Assembly: GCA_036924085.1 (NCBI GenBank)
Contig: JAVGWX010000011.1
Coordinates: forward strand, 38,168,970-38,232,969
Source of the DNA: Ariolimax columbianus
Lineage: Eukaryota; Mollusca; Gastropoda; Stylommatophora; Arionidae
Reading direction: 5' to 3'
DNA length: 64,000 bases
Shown: positions 10,193 through 21,159 of the stretch, piece after piece
Position numbering within the stretch: the stretch's first letter is position 1
Layout of the letters: every line of letters starts with the position of its first letter
Made by a program: the position numbers and the translations under genes
The notes under the pieces: generated by a model
The model's database searches: none
What the model saw: only the letters and a program-made list of their open reading frames with translations
Told to the model about the DNA's origin: nothing

Positions 10193-10773
10193 ATATGCAT
10201 TCAATAAGACGGAAATCAAGGCAACGATTGCGGATGTAGAAAAGGCTTTCACGGAAAAACAGAAGTTGTTGCCCTCAAAGAAAATCAGGATAGAACTGAG
10301 GAAACGAATAATTACTACTAATGTATGGCCAGTTGTATTGTATGGGTCTGAAACATGGACTGGCAAAGAAGGATGAAAATAGCTTGGAAATGTTTGAAGT
10401 GTGGTGCTACTGAAGAACGGAAAGAATGAGTTGAACAGAAAGGAGATTCGATGTCAACGTTTTCCCTGAGGTAGGCGCACAAAGATAACATTGATAATAT
10501 ACAAAGATAATATCAAAATGATACAAACACAAAGATTGTTGCCTAGGACACAATATGCGACATGAAAGTCTTCTAAAGACAATACTAGAGGACACGATCC
10601 AGGATAAAGGAGGAATGGAGCGACCGAGACTCGCCTTAACATCTCAGACATGCAGAGACATTAAAGTACGAACATATGCTGGAATGAAGAGAGCTGCAGA
10701 GGATATGGTCAAATGGAGAGACATGCTCAGACAACCTTGCAACCAGTCTAAGGACCGATCAACCAGAGGATAG
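10193..10773 (+). pseudogene. LINE RT C-terminal fragment
   Basis: The plus strand reads EIKATIADVEKAFTEKQKLL, LRKRIITTNVWPVVLYGSET and, at the end, YAGMKRAAEDMVKWRDMLRQ. These match the thumb and C-terminal part of an RTE-like LINE (typical family pattern EIKxRIxxAKxAFxxKKxLL, LxKTYVWSVxLYGxETW, YxxxKxxAEDRxxWR). Stops and frameshifts lie between the blocks. The 72-codon frame at 10555-10773 is a preserved end piece that runs into the 67-bp array at 10699. Confidence 0.85.
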
Positions 10774-11033
10774 GGTCAAATGTAGAGACATGCTCAGACA
10801 ACCTTGCAACCAGTCTAAGGACCGATCAACCAGAGGATATGGTCAAAAGGAGAGACATGCTCAGACAACCTTACAACCAGTCTTAGGACCGATCAACCAG
10901 AGGATACGGTCAAATGGAGAGTCATGCTAAGACAACCTTCCAACCAGTCTAAGGATTGACCAACAAGACGATATGGTCAAATGGAGAGATATGCTAAGAC
11001 AACCTTACAAACAGTCTTATGACTGATCAACCA
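10699..11033 (+). repeat. 67-bp tandem array (5 copies) grown from the LINE C-terminus
   Basis: The unit begins GAGGATATGGTCAAATGGAG and ends CGATCAACCA. Starts are at 10699, 10766, 10833, 10900 and 10967, so the period is exactly 67. The first unit encodes the LINE end motif AEDMVKWRDMLRQ. Since 67 is not a multiple of three, every later unit shifts frame. Confidence 0.92.
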
Positions 11034-11119
11034 GATGATGATGAATTTCATGTATGCTCACGACAATGGAAAGAGAAAGTGTGTACTGTGGTGCAGGGCT
11101 TGCACACTCACTGTTGTTT

Positions 11120-12175
11120 GGTTGTGGCATTAGAGCATCGTAATTGTTAGTACGTATACGGCGACAGCAAACATTGACAGTCGCGTTGGCAAAGCTTACT
11201 TACTTAGTCGCTCCTCTTCTACCGTGGAGTGTAGAGGTGTTGGCAAAGCTTACTTACTTAGTCTCTCCTCTTCTACCGTGGAGTGTAGAGGTGTTGGCAA
11301 AGCTTACTTACTTAGTCGCTCCTCTTCTACCGTGGAGTGTAGAGGTGTTGGCAAAGCTTACTTACTTAGTCGCTCCTCTTCTACCGTGGAGTGTAGAGGT
11401 GTTGGCAAAGCTAACTTACTTAGTCGCTCCTCTTCTACCGTGGAGTGTAGAGGTGTTGGCAAAGCTTACTTACTTAGTCGCTTCTCTTCTACCGTGGAGT
11501 GTAGAGGTGTTGGCAAAGCTTACTTACTTAGTCGCTCCTCTTCTACCGTGGAGTGTAGAGGTGTTGGCAAAGCTTACTTACTTAGTCGCTCCTCTTCTAC
11601 CGTGGAGTGTAGAGGTGTTGGCAAAGCTCCTGCTGCTATATTTGCTCTTCTCACAACGCGTGTTTGGGAATACCCGAAATTACAATTAAAACCGAGGTCA
11701 TAGTTCGTCAGCAGGCTGTACTATGGTAGCGAAACAACATACGCCAAACAAGACGAAAAACGTAACGCTTTCCATCTGTAGCGCCTGCAATCCCGTGTAT
11801 GGAATTACATGGAGAGACAGAATGGCAATTGTATAGGTGCATTCTCGTAATTGTCTCCTGGACATGTACACTCTTTACATGCAGCGGAGACTACGATCTT
11901 TTGGTCATGTTCGTCGCATGAAAGATGGTCGCATCCACAAAAATATTTTCTATGTACATTTGACCGATGGCAATAGACTGGGTGGTCGACCACAGCTGAG
12001 GCTCAGAGATGTGTGATAGCGTGACATGAAAACTGCACACGAATCTGACATCCTGGGAAAACGAAACTGCAGATCGATCCAAGTGGAGATGTACCCTTAG
12101 CTGCCATCTCAGACTAGGTGGAAAGAAGCTCTTGCAACACGAGGAAGGGAAACGAAAATGCATCAAGGAAACAGA
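11120..12175 (+). pseudogene. LINE RT C-terminus interrupted by an in-frame 54-bp array
   Basis: In plus-strand order: VSTYTATANIDSRVGKA before the array; GVGKAPAAIFALLTTRVWEY after it; then LYYGSET, YAKQDEKRNAFHL, and an open stretch at 11864-12016 reading MYTLYMQRRLRSFGHVRRMK, DGRIHKN and LGGRPQLRLRDV. These are the usual C-terminal LINE blocks (RIGKAxxxFxxLxxRVWxN, LYGSETW, QRRLRWxGHVxRM, GRPxLRxKD). Frameshifts and stops are present between blocks. The fragment ends in a WRCTLSCHL-like piece near 12100. Confidence 0.85.
11185..11627 (+). repeat. 54-bp tandem array (8 copies), open in two frames
   Basis: Successive GTTGGCAAAGC words start at 11185, 11239, 11293 and so on to 11617, giving period 54 (18 codons). 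The 181- and 159-codon frames across it are translations of the array, not genes. Both array edges coincide with the VGKA word of the surrounding LINE RT. Confidence 0.93.
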
Positions 12176-12324
12176 AAACAAAAAACTCAGTAGAGAGTTG
12201 CCAGTCCAAGGTCACGTCATTATAGACGCCATGACTGAAATGGGCTACTATAGTTTGGCAATCTGACTTTGAGACCCTTTATCTTTCTGTTCGCTGTTTG
12301 TCCTAGTTTTGCTATTCAGCGTCA

Positions 12325-12915
12325 GGTTATGAAGAGGTTTCTTGACTGGGCCCTAGTATGTGCTTCGTACACAAGTCCTTTACTGTAATTTCTGCTATCT
12401 TTTGCGTGGTCGACCCTTTTCTGTATATCATTGCATTCTGGGGGATACTATCTGGTGTTTGACCGGTCACGTGGCCGAACCATTTGGTTTGCTGTCTCTT
12501 GATGAGGTCTAGCTCTGGTATTGTTCCTCCTACTATTTCCATTTCTAATTATATCCATTCGTGTTACTCCAAGCATTCTGCGTAGGCATTTCATCGCTGT
12601 TGTTTCTTTTTTCTATGTTTGTTAATGTCCAACTGGTAGCACAATGTGGGTATGAATATTGTGCTGTATAGCGTTCTTTTTTGTATCAATATTGGGGACA
12701 TTTGCCCAATGATTTTACTTGCTTTATTACATCTGTTTTGGAATTTGGTGACGCCTTTGCTATATGCTGAGATTATGTTAGCCAGGTATGTGAAATTTGT
12801 TACCTATTTTACTTGGTTTTGTAAGAATATTGTGTGTTTTTTCTAATTCTCTTCTTGTAATCGTCATAACTTCGGTTTTCTCTAAGTTGATTTTCATATT
12901 GTAATCCGTAGAGGC
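12325..12915 (-). pseudogene. LINE RT C-terminal fragment
   Basis: From about 12900 downward the minus strand reads MKINLEKTEVMTITRREL, then CLRRMLGVTRMDIIRNG and LIKRQQTKWFGHVTGQTP. These are the KTEVM palm-thumb block, the CLRRMLGVTRxDxIRN block and the RQQxxWFGHV tail of another LINE subfamily. Several frames and stops are used. Confidence 0.78.
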
Positions 12916-13509
12916 ACGGTATATGTATTACATTTTATTTTTTACTCTATTTTTAGAGTACTAAAGGCATATTCTCTATGAATCTGTCAGAGCTGCTGTA
13001 TGGATAAAATCGATTGACTATTTGTGAGCTTCGCGTTGTCTGTATTGTACAAGTGTTTAAGGGTAGAATTAAACTCAACATTTGGATTTACACATTACAC
13101 TGAGTGGTAGATAGCGTGAAGGAGTTGATAGAAAGCTTTGGGCACACTTCTCAGAATAATAAATGGTACAGGTAATAAAATAGTCGAAAGACTCGATTTC
13201 CCTAGTTATTGAGAAAGATAAGAAGAAGATGCACATTACAATTAGGTATGTATATGGCGTCGTCTAACGTTCAACAGTCAATTCAGAATTGGTACAGACC
13301 AAGCGAATCTTGCTTATTAAAACATTTTTGTTATCTGACATCCGACCCGCGAGAAGCAATGTGACAAGTTCTTGTTATCCTGATACGTATTTGTTCCTCA
13401 TTATTTATTGATACCCTTCATTTTTATGTTAGGCCGTTCTTCTGTGGTTCTCTAGCTCATTATTGTTGTTGTTCGCTGTCTCTGGTGAAGGCCTATCGGT
13501 CGTAACGTA
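12916..13509. other. No recognised feature
   Basis: About 590 bp of AT-rich sequence without motifs I can name. Confidence 0.4.
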
Positions 13510-13517
13510 GGTTTCTT

Positions 13518-13775
13518 TTATTTATTTATTTTTTATTATTTTTTGCGTTCCCCCTTATTTATCTATTCCCACAAGGCGGGTGTGCGTTGCACTGCCGTTT
13601 TTATGTTGCTCCTATTGGCCTAGTGCATCCGACTTCGGCATGCATTTTATGTAGGGTCTGCTTCCTCCTGCATTTTCTAAAGGTTTGCTTCCACAGGGTA
13701 ACGGTGGATGATGTGATGGGGATCGAACCCAGCACCTTCGGGTTGTGAGCCGTGTCACTAGCCCACGACGTCCCC
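13518..13775 (-). mobile_element. SINE-C copy 1 (tRNA-derived)
   Basis: The reverse complement has a tRNA-like head (GTGGGCTAGTGACACGGCTC) with a perfect B box (GGTTCGATCCCC), an internal GAAGTCGGATGCACTAGGCC core and a GGGAACGCAAAAAA-like A-rich tail. The same layout occurs at 21650, 31733 and 44245. Flanking GGTTTCTT (13510-13517 and 13776-13783) is a plausible target duplication. Confidence 0.88.
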
Positions 13776-13783
13776 GGTTTCTT

Positions 13784-14362
13784 GTATGTTTTCGTCTTAG
13801 TGCGGTATCTGACCTTTCCTGTTTATGTTTTTCCTTTACACAAATTAAAACAAAACTTTGCGACGAACGTCATCAGGTATTACCGCAATGTTGTTGTTGC
13901 CCAATGCTCTGAATGTTGAAGTAAATAAATTCAACTAAGCGCTGATAAATATGATGGAGAAATGCTATCAAATGCTTCGTCTACTAATTGGTGACGTGCA
14001 TGACTACTGACAACATCACCATCGTATGCCCATGGTGCTGTCCATAAAAAATGGTTAAAGTGAACCGAATGCAGTAGTGTTCAAAGCGTCAATCATAGGT
14101 GCGGATCTCGCTGGTAGTAATAAATACCTCGTTATCGAATGGTCGGTGCGAGCTGTTGAGAGATCCAGCCTGGCAGCAGTCGATTGACATTTCCGCCGCA
14201 CGCTCGCGCTGATGGTCGGTGCTGATGGTTGTACGTCAGTGGATTCACCTCGACATGCGGTGCGGGTGTAGATACGCCACTGTTGTGGGCAGCGCTTGGT
14301 AAGCCTATTGGTGACCTGTGTTCTGGTTGTAGTTGCAGCCTGTTCGTATTGTTCTTCACTAC
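13784..14362. other. No recognised feature
   Basis: About 580 bp. Short frames at 14055-14411 (minus) end in a poly-Glu run created by the TTC repeat and carry no domain. Confidence 0.4.
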
Positions 14363-14397
14363 ATTCTTCTTCTTCTTCTTCTTCTTCTTCCTCTTCT
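14363..14397 (+). repeat. (TTC)n microsatellite
   Basis: About eleven TTC units with one CTC interruption. Confidence 0.9.
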
Positions 14398-14437
14398 CTG
14401 TTCTCCATCATACCGGAAAAAAAGAATAATCAGGGTT

Positions 14438-14566
14438 AGGTGAGACATACTGAAGAAGACACCGACCTCATGTCTGTGACAGGTGAGACATACTGAAGAA
14501 GACACCGACCTCATGTCTGTGACAGGTGAGACATACTGAAGAAGACACCGACCTCATGTCTGTGAT
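14438..14566 (+). repeat. 43-bp tandem repeat, 3 copies
   Basis: The unit begins AGGTGAGACATACTGAAGAA and ends CATGTCTGTGAC. Starts are at 14438, 14481 and 14524. Its reverse complement carries TCAGTATGTCTCACCT, comparable to TCAGTATGTTTTGCCT of the 37-bp array. Confidence 0.92.
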
Positions 14567-14755
14567 CCGGGATGCAAGTTGTGCCACAGCCAACGAGGTG
14601 GGGTTCCACACTGCATTTCACAGAGTAGCCTCGCATTGCCATAAAATGAGAACCACATCGACCCATCCTCTTAAGTACGCCTCGGGATGTAAGGTGAGCC
14701 ACTGTAACCTGCTACCAAAGAAACGTCAAGAGTTAACTCAGGACGAGTAACTCTA
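14438..14755 (-). repeat. Dispersed family A, diverged subfamily member
   Basis: The reverse complement of 14690-14750 (TTAACTCTTGACGTTTCTTT, GTAGCAGGTTAC) matches 40925-40985. The overall plan, with a body ending in CAGTATG-type tandem units, is that of family A. The terminal units are amplified here too (14438-14566). Confidence 0.55.
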
Positions 14756-14829
14756 AACAGTCATCAACCATCACATGTCTCTCTCTTTCCTCTCGCTTTC
14801 TCTCTCTACTCCGACCTCTCTCCTTTTTG

Positions 14830-15415
14830 ACAATTACTAACAACGAATTATCAAAGTACACACGCACACCCCACTATCCTCTCACTCACAAAACATTACA
14901 CACCCGATAGACTATTACTAACAACGAATCTCCAACATTCACGCGCACATACACTCTCACTCATAAAACGTTACACATCCGGTTGACAATTACTAACAAA
15001 CAATCTCCAACATTCACACGCGTACACCCCCTTCCCCCCCCAACCCCCCCCCCCCCCACCCCCTCTAACTCACAAAACATTACACCCCCGATAGACTATT
15101 ACTATATAACATCGAATCTCTAACATTCACACCCACATACCCTCTCCTATCACTTACAAAATATTACACACTCGATCGAATCTTCAACATTCACACCCAC
15201 ATACCCTCTCCTATCACTTACAAAACATTACACTCGATCGAATCTTCAACATTCACACCCACATACCCTCTCCTATCACTTACAAAACACTACACACTCG
15301 ATCGAATACCCAACATTCACACTCACCCTCTCCTCTCACTTACAAAACATTACACACTCGATCGAATACCCAACATTCACTCACACACAAACACACTCAC
15401 ACACATACACACCCA
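14830..15415 (+). repeat. Degenerate 60-70-bp minisatellite
   Basis: Recurring words are ACTCACAAAACATTACACAC, AACATTCACAC and CGATCGAAT, with periods that drift between about 60 and 70 bp. A C-rich run lies at 15029-15062. Confidence 0.75.
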
Positions 15416-15434
15416 CACACACGCGCGCGCGCAC
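15380..15434 (+). repeat. (CA)n/(CG)n microsatellite
   Basis: CACACA runs passing into a CGCGCG core. Confidence 0.85.
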
Positions 15435-15679
15435 TTAATGTACGTGTCTCTGACGATGTATTCTCCTGGCTCACATTCAACCCGCGTCGGAAGCTAGAAT
15501 CCCAGGTTTATGTACTTACCTGTGTCAGTAGGTGTGATGGTTCCAGAAACAGTGATGCGTTGCGTTGCTTGTGGTCATACATGCGCATTGATTGATCGAT
15601 CGATTGCTTGATTTATAGCAGAGAATGGCACATATATCCATCGATTTATCGCTGAAGTTATTTAAAATGCGTTAACATA

Positions 15680-15794
15680 TTAATTGAGGAAGAGAGTAAA
15701 TAGAGGAGGTATGAGAGAAAAATAGAGAATGTAAATGAGATGCAATGCCGAAGGCAATATGAAAGGAATAGAAAACATTAGATATTCGAAATAG

Positions 15795-15826
<32 letters not shown>

Positions 15827-16135
15827 AGAGAAATAAAGAGCATCTTAGTGATTGAAAACCAGAGATTGGAAAAGAGAGAAAAGAAAGGGGAGACACACTA
15901 GAGGGTTATACAAGATTGAGAGAGATGGAGAGAGGGCGATAAGGAATGTATTAATGATTCAAAACCAGAGATTAAGAAAGAGAGTGAATACTTAGAATAT
16001 TGGAGATTCATATTCAAAGACAGATGGAGAAAGAGGGAGATAAGGAAAATGTAACGAGACTTTGGGAAAGTGTTGGAGAGGAGGATAGAATGTTGGAGAT
16101 GTAAGGCCAGGGAGAGAGAGACAGAGAGAGATTAA
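15680..16135 (+). repeat. Purine-rich (GA)n tract
   Basis: The plus strand is dominated by GAGA words, with a pure AGAG run at about 15791-15832. Minus-strand frames rich in Ser/Leu here are artefacts. Confidence 0.8.
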
Positions 16136-16306
16136 ATTTAAAAGAAAAAACTTTTTTTTCAAACTGTCATACGATATTTTTCCCATTGCTGGGGTAGTCG
16201 AGTGGTTTTTAAGGCTGGGGACTACAGGCCGCTTCGCCACTGCTGTCGCCACGTCGTGTGCTGGCTATGTTTGTTTATTTCACCCCCAACAGAAAAACAA
16301 CATTTG

Positions 16307-16382
16307 CATACCGGGGATTCGAACCGCTGCCCTCCTTGTCGGCAGACATGCCTCGAAAGCATTCGGCCACGCGCTCCTTGAT
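16307..16382 (-). repeat. tRNA-derived SINE head (Leu/Ser-like)
   Basis: The minus strand reads GCGTGGCCGAATGCTTTCGA (A box) and GCGGTTCGAATCCCCGG (B box) at tRNA-like spacing. The acceptor ends do not pair well, so I call a tRNA-derived repeat rather than a tRNA gene. Confidence 0.6.
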
Positions 16383-16393
16383 ATGAAAAATAC

Positions 16394-16700
16394 TTGGCAA
16401 AATACGTATTAAGACAGGCAATTAGATGGCTCGATCATCTCTCACGAATCAGATCTCATCAACTACAACTGCACGCTTATATCATATGGATATATTGTTA
16501 CATGCCTAGACGAAGACCACGTTGCAGATGGAAGGATGAAATAATTGACATTTTTCAACGACTAAAGCAGTACATATGCCCAGGAGAGGAAATTGAATCA
16601 ATGGTCGATGAAAACCTTTTCAGCTCCCTGCAGGGCATAGGCCTTCAGCAAATACATAAATCACTCAATGCCAGTCACTCCTTTCGGTGCACTGGCCATT
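16394..16700 (+). pseudogene. LINE C-terminal tail
   Basis: The plus strand reads IRWLDHLSRIRSHQLQL, then PRRRPRCRWKDEIIDIFQRL. This is the RWxGHLxRM...GRRPRGRWKDxI pattern found at LINE C-termini. It is degenerate, with no other LINE domain attached. Confidence 0.6.
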
Positions 16701-16924
16701 AACAGCCCTCCACCAACAAGTGTGACCTTGAACTGTCCTTCCAGGGACCGAAGTTCACTTTCACAATCTATTCTCCGAGTATTTCTCTATCCACCTGTCT
16801 TCCTCTTGCTCTGTGGATTCCATGGCAGTGCATGTTTGACTGCGTTGTAAAACTCTACCAAAAAACGTATTTTAAAACAAATATATATTAATTGCTTCTT
16901 ATGTTTCCTTCTTCGTTCGACTTG

Positions 16925-17100
16925 TTTCTTACAGCCGGGTGAAATGTACAGCGTTTACACCTTAAGATCAAGTGCATCCCGGCTTCAGCACGCTTTTAAA
17001 ATGGGTTTACTTCCCATAAAGGCACTACCTTGCTTAATTCGAACGTGTATGTTTGATATATGGGCTGTGTCACTAACCACTTCGATCCATAACCACATGG
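16925..17100 (-). repeat. Diverged SINE-C-like repeat
   Basis: AGTGCATCCCGGCTTCAGCA and GGGCTGTGTCACTAACCAC match, in order, the core and head of SINE-C copies, but the rest is diverged. Confidence 0.4.
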
Positions 17101-17504
17101 AGTGTTAATGTGTTCGTTTATCTTCCTTGATCATTCTAGTTTCTACCAGCCGAGTGACATAACCGGCTGAAAGGAAATGACCTCTGTAACCTTCTAATCA
17201 TGTTTGAAAGACTACTAGCAAAGGTTCCGCTTGGGACTAGCAACATCGTCATACAAAATCGCAACTTGAAATGCTCGGATACAAACTTCCTGTAAAGGGA
17301 TCCGCTGTTGTGGTAGTCCTATACTTTGTTTGAGTGAAAATTTGAATTATCATGATGTTTGTATGTGAAGAAAGCCACTCTCTTTGTCCGGCCATGTGAT
17401 CAATCCTGTCAAGCTGAAATGGATGACCTATTGGTATTAAAGTTAGAAAGTTTAACGCAATCTGGCAACCTCACTCTTTCGCCCTGAGCTACCTTTGGGA
17501 AGGA
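17101..17504. other. No recognised feature
   Basis: About 400 bp with nothing assigned. Confidence 0.4.
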
Positions 17505-17860
17505 AGACTAACGTCTGGTCAAACAAAATATACTAATCAGACATGTTAGTCAGGTTCAGGCAAAACATACTGGATGAGACCATCACCTCGACTTCTTCTT
17601 AGCCGTTCTTGGAAACGGGCTGTTTTCATGGCAGCCTGGCTAAAAAGGTGACGGATCGTCGTGATCACCTTGGTAGTAGTGAGCGACATGCAGATGAAGC
17701 CAAACATAGCACAGCCTACTGGAGGACCGTGGTCCACCTTCATCAGCACGCTCGGAATGTGAAGAAAGCTACTGCGACTCGCCAATTAACGTCATTTTCA
17801 TGATGCACAAAAGAGTAACCTACTCAGTGTGGGTCATTCGCAAACAAGAACAACAACCTT
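17505..17860 (-). repeat. Dispersed family A, copy 2
   Basis: It runs from the 37-bp terminal unit (GACATGTTAGTCAGGTT, AAACATACTG) through the body (GGGCTGTTTTCATGGCAGCC, AGTAGTGAGCGACATGCAGA, AGCACGCTCGGAATGTGAAG) to a CAAGAACAACAACC tail. In this orientation one frame is open from about 17609 to 17803; the same frame is open in three other copies. Confidence 0.85.
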
Positions 17861-18519
17861 TGACAAGTGGCAAGACATTTTCAAAACGACTGGAAATAGC
17901 ACAGGATACATATTTTTCCACAGGGTTTACTCCCGAAGCCTTCCCCGTAAACGGGTATCCCGCAAGACAGTGGGGTATGACATCCAAAAGGTTGGGAAAG
18001 GAGCACGACCAGGACCAAATCTCTATGTTCATAACGAATGTCACAGAAAGAATGTTCCAGATATTCACAAAGTGTTGTCACGCGGTGAGAGTCAAATCCA
18101 CGCTAATTGTGGTAAAGGCACAATGATTAATCCGGTTTGCCGGAAACCACAGAAGGTAGCAGAGGTAGTCCAGCCAAATTGTGAAGACGTGCGCGAATCA
18201 AGGATACAAGCCACAACCTTTCCACCAGTAGCACCGACATTTGAAGAACTAGTCGATAATTGCTGGTAAACATTTGCGAACCTTGACTATGATACGTCGC
18301 ATGATATAAGAATTACATATATCACAGACAAGGTAACCCGCGTTACGGTAGAAAGCCCACGAATCCACACAATCGCTATGTTCCTATCAAATGTTACAGG
18401 ACAATAATGACACATGCATTCTCCCGGCTTGCTTCTAGGGGACGAAATATACAGCAAATAGTAATAGCACGCTTCCAGCCATCCTACACAGCAGTAGCAT
18501 TTCACCTGAGTCTCTATAT
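17861..18519. other. Unassigned; contains a 146-codon frame
   Basis: A plus frame at 17829-18269 starts inside the family A tail and continues to VDNCW-stop. I see no domain, codon signature or splice context, and its start lies in repeat DNA, so I leave it uncalled as a gene. Confidence 0.35.
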
Positions 18520-18750
18520 GGCTTGGCTTGGCTTCGTTCGTTCTCAATCTCCCGTTACCCAACCCTGAAAGGGCTTAAGTAGCAGAATGTAGTCCAGAGA
18601 ACGGAATGCGTTGTGTCGTAGTTCACAACTTGACTGCGATATTTGCACCTTTCGGTCGAACACATCCGACTTCAGCAAGGATTTTTATGAGTACCGGGTT
18701 AGCATTACCTCTTCGATAGCTTCTCCGTAACTGCAGCCTGTCTCTATTTA
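18520..18750 (-). repeat. Dispersed family B, reverse copy
   Basis: TGGCTTGGCTTCGTTCGTTC, CCCTGAAAGGGCTTAAGTAG, TTTGCACCTTTCGGTC and ACATCCGACTTCAGCA match the copies at 54953 (same strand) and 6925 (opposite strand). It forms an inverted pair with 18845-19095. Confidence 0.88.
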
Positions 18751-18844
18751 AAAGTGAACTATCATAGCCATTATAACCTAAAGGATGGAGCATCGTGCCC
18801 CGTGCGCAACCGTCATTGGACGCTTCTTACGCGACTGAAGATAC

Positions 18845-19095
18845 ATCAGTGCATGAGCTGACATCACCCGCTGCTTGCGTCAGGACCAGCGAACCAGAGC
18901 TGACCAAGACCCTATTCCACCTCCAGGTGGCGCTCCGGGAAATAGGTTATACTTGTATAGTCTGGGATCGCAGAGGGAACGCAAACTCGGTCCCATAAAT
19001 GCTGTGCTGAAACCGGATGTGTCGAGCCGAAAGGCGGAGATATCGCATCATCGCTGTAAACAACGACACAACGTTCTTTTCTGGACATACGTCGG
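18845..19095 (+). repeat. Dispersed family B, forward copy
   Basis: TCAGGACCAGCGAACCAGAG, TGACCAAGACCCTATTCCA, TGCTGAAACCGGATGTGTCG and a diverged GTAAACAACGACACAACG block run in family B order. Confidence 0.8.
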
Positions 19096-19660
19096 CGAGA
19101 AAGAAGTAGACGTCTCTTACAACATGCCTTTGCAGGTTACAGTGGCACTGCTCTTTGTTCCCCGCACGAGTTTCTTTAAACCACTGGCACACGATTACGA
19201 TAGGTCTAATTTTTAAAACTCGCTGCAAGGAGAAATGTGCTATGGCTTCCAGTTCCAGCTACAATTGCCAGGAAGGAAATTAAAATTATCGATTCAAATT
19301 AGGCTCAGTACAATAACACCATTGACGAATCTTTTACATCCGGACATCGGGGCGGAAGAGCAAGTGGATGCCTAGAGCAGAAGGTGGCTTTTACAGGCTG
19401 TTGAAACGGCAAGAGAAGGCGGCACGCCGATCACTCGGGCAACTGGTTTGCCAGATAAGCCTACGTAATCTTTCTTCGTAGCTTTGAGAGCAGGTGCGGA
19501 TCAAGGAAAGAAAGAACGTCCAATGAGATCTTCCTCGTCATTTTTGCTCGTTCTCAATCTCCCGCTCAGTGAGATGAGATGTGTTGGTTCAAAGACCATC
19601 CCCTTGTCAATTTTCAATTACGCAGCCCGTCAAGCTGTAGGTGCAGTGGTATATTTGTTG
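19096..19660. other. No recognised feature
   Basis: About 560 bp with no assigned motif. Confidence 0.4.
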
Positions 19661-19667
19661 TGTTACC

Positions 19668-20107
19668 TCTACTACTACTACTACTAGTACTACTACACTG
19701 CTGCTACTACTACAACCACTACTATTGCTACTACAACATAACAACTACTACTGCTACATTATTGCTGCTACTACTACTATTACCATTACTAATACTATTA
19801 CTCCTACTATTACTGCAACACTTCTATTATTACTACCGCTATAACTGCTACTGCTATTACAACTACTATCACTGCTACTACTACTACTACTACTACTGTT
19901 GCTGCTACACTGCTGCAATTACTACTACTACTACCACTACTGCTACATTACAACTACTATCGCCAAACTACTACTACTATTGCTGTTGCACCACTGCTAT
20001 ATTACTGCTACTACTATTACTTCTTCCACTACCATTACTACTACTAATACTGCTACTACAACCACTACAGCTACACTACTACTATGTATACTACTGCTGC
20101 TATTGCT
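19668..20107 (+). repeat. (TAC)n-type trinucleotide domain, about 440 bp
   Basis: CTACTACTACT runs interrupted by GCT, ATT and ACA triplets. Poly-Tyr/Leu/Thr frames across it are artefacts. It is the complement-strand counterpart of the (TAG)n domain at 32590-33215. Confidence 0.93.
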
Positions 20108-20204
20108 GATACAAACAGACTGACATCCAAACCATCCGGAATGCTCACGTCCTATTCAACATTCACAGCAGATTCGCTCTCTACGGGGTCAAGTGCAACT
20201 TACA

Positions 20205-20480
20205 TACTTACTTCCTCTTGTTCTAGGCACCACGTCAGAGATCATGTTTTCAATGCTCACCCTCGTGGGTTGCTTTGTGATTCCCCCTCAGCATGTCATC
20301 TATGTTGTAGGTTTCCATAAGATTTGGGCTGGTCATCAGGTAGTTGGGTCACGTGTTACTACACAGTGGCGTGTCTCATTATCCGTGTATCCGCATTTCT
20401 TGTTCCTCCTGAATCGGGGTACACCAGTTCAGAGTCTGCAATTAATGACTTCCATGTTGCGTAAGGCAGGTGCACTTGTT
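20205..20480 (+). repeat. Dispersed family G, copy 1
   Basis: GGCACCACGTCAGAGATCAT, CCTCAGCATGTCATC, GGTCATCAGGT and AATGACTTCCATGTTGCGTA recur in order at 49875-50150 with gaps. Class unknown. Confidence 0.6.
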
Positions 20481-20689
20481 TTTACAGCATACTGACCAAC
20501 GAGTAAATAGCATCTGCGGCCAACGACTCCACTGCCTTGTGGAAACCTCGGGAGAGAGCAAGGCTACGAGAGTAAACCCAGACAGAAAATCCGGACTGGT
20601 AGCACCTAAGGCGGATGGTTTCAAAATTGCAAACTCATTCTGGCAGCTTCTGTAGTTGAGCTGGTGCCAAATTGTCATGATTTGCATTC

Positions 20690-21159
20690 CTTTGGGTTAC
20701 ACTACCGAGACTGAAAGGTGTATCCTGCAGTTTGAGCAGCCCAGGGTCTCCATATTCAGCGCCCAGGCTTGCGCTCTGAGAGGCTATTCACAGAGTGCCA
20801 CGCGCATGCTCTGCAAATACTGAGACGCCAATGAAATGAATTGACCATAGAGGCGTGAATCGACATTGCGATCCGACTAGTTTTGAGTCTGTGAAAAGCA
20901 AGACGCTGCACTAGAGTCAACAGGGTTCATACCCACCTTCTTCAGCCGTTTCAAGAGCCAGTACATGGTTTGATTACTTATTTTATTGTTTTATAACCCG
21001 TTTCACAGCATGGAACCGCTGCGTGTCCCAACTTAGTCTACAATGAGCTCTATCCTAGGCGACAGTGGACCAATTGGTAATACGCTTTCATGCTATATAA
21101 TAATCTCACTAATTTGGAGCTATTTGAAAAATTGAGTCAAATATCAGGGAAAAGTTAGA
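20690..21159. other. No recognised feature
   Basis: About 470 bp with no assigned motif. Confidence 0.4.

Noticed and set aside
11144..11703. Leu-rich repeat protein from the 54-bp array
   Set aside because: The array lies inside a broken LINE RT; the open frames are consequences of the 54-bp period.
14055..14411. 118-codon minus frame with a Glu run
   Set aside because: The Glu run is the TTC microsatellite read on minus; the remainder has no domain.
17829..18269. 146-codon plus frame as a host gene
   Set aside because: It starts in the family A tail, has no recognisable motif, overlaps other frames and has no splice or promoter evidence that I can see.
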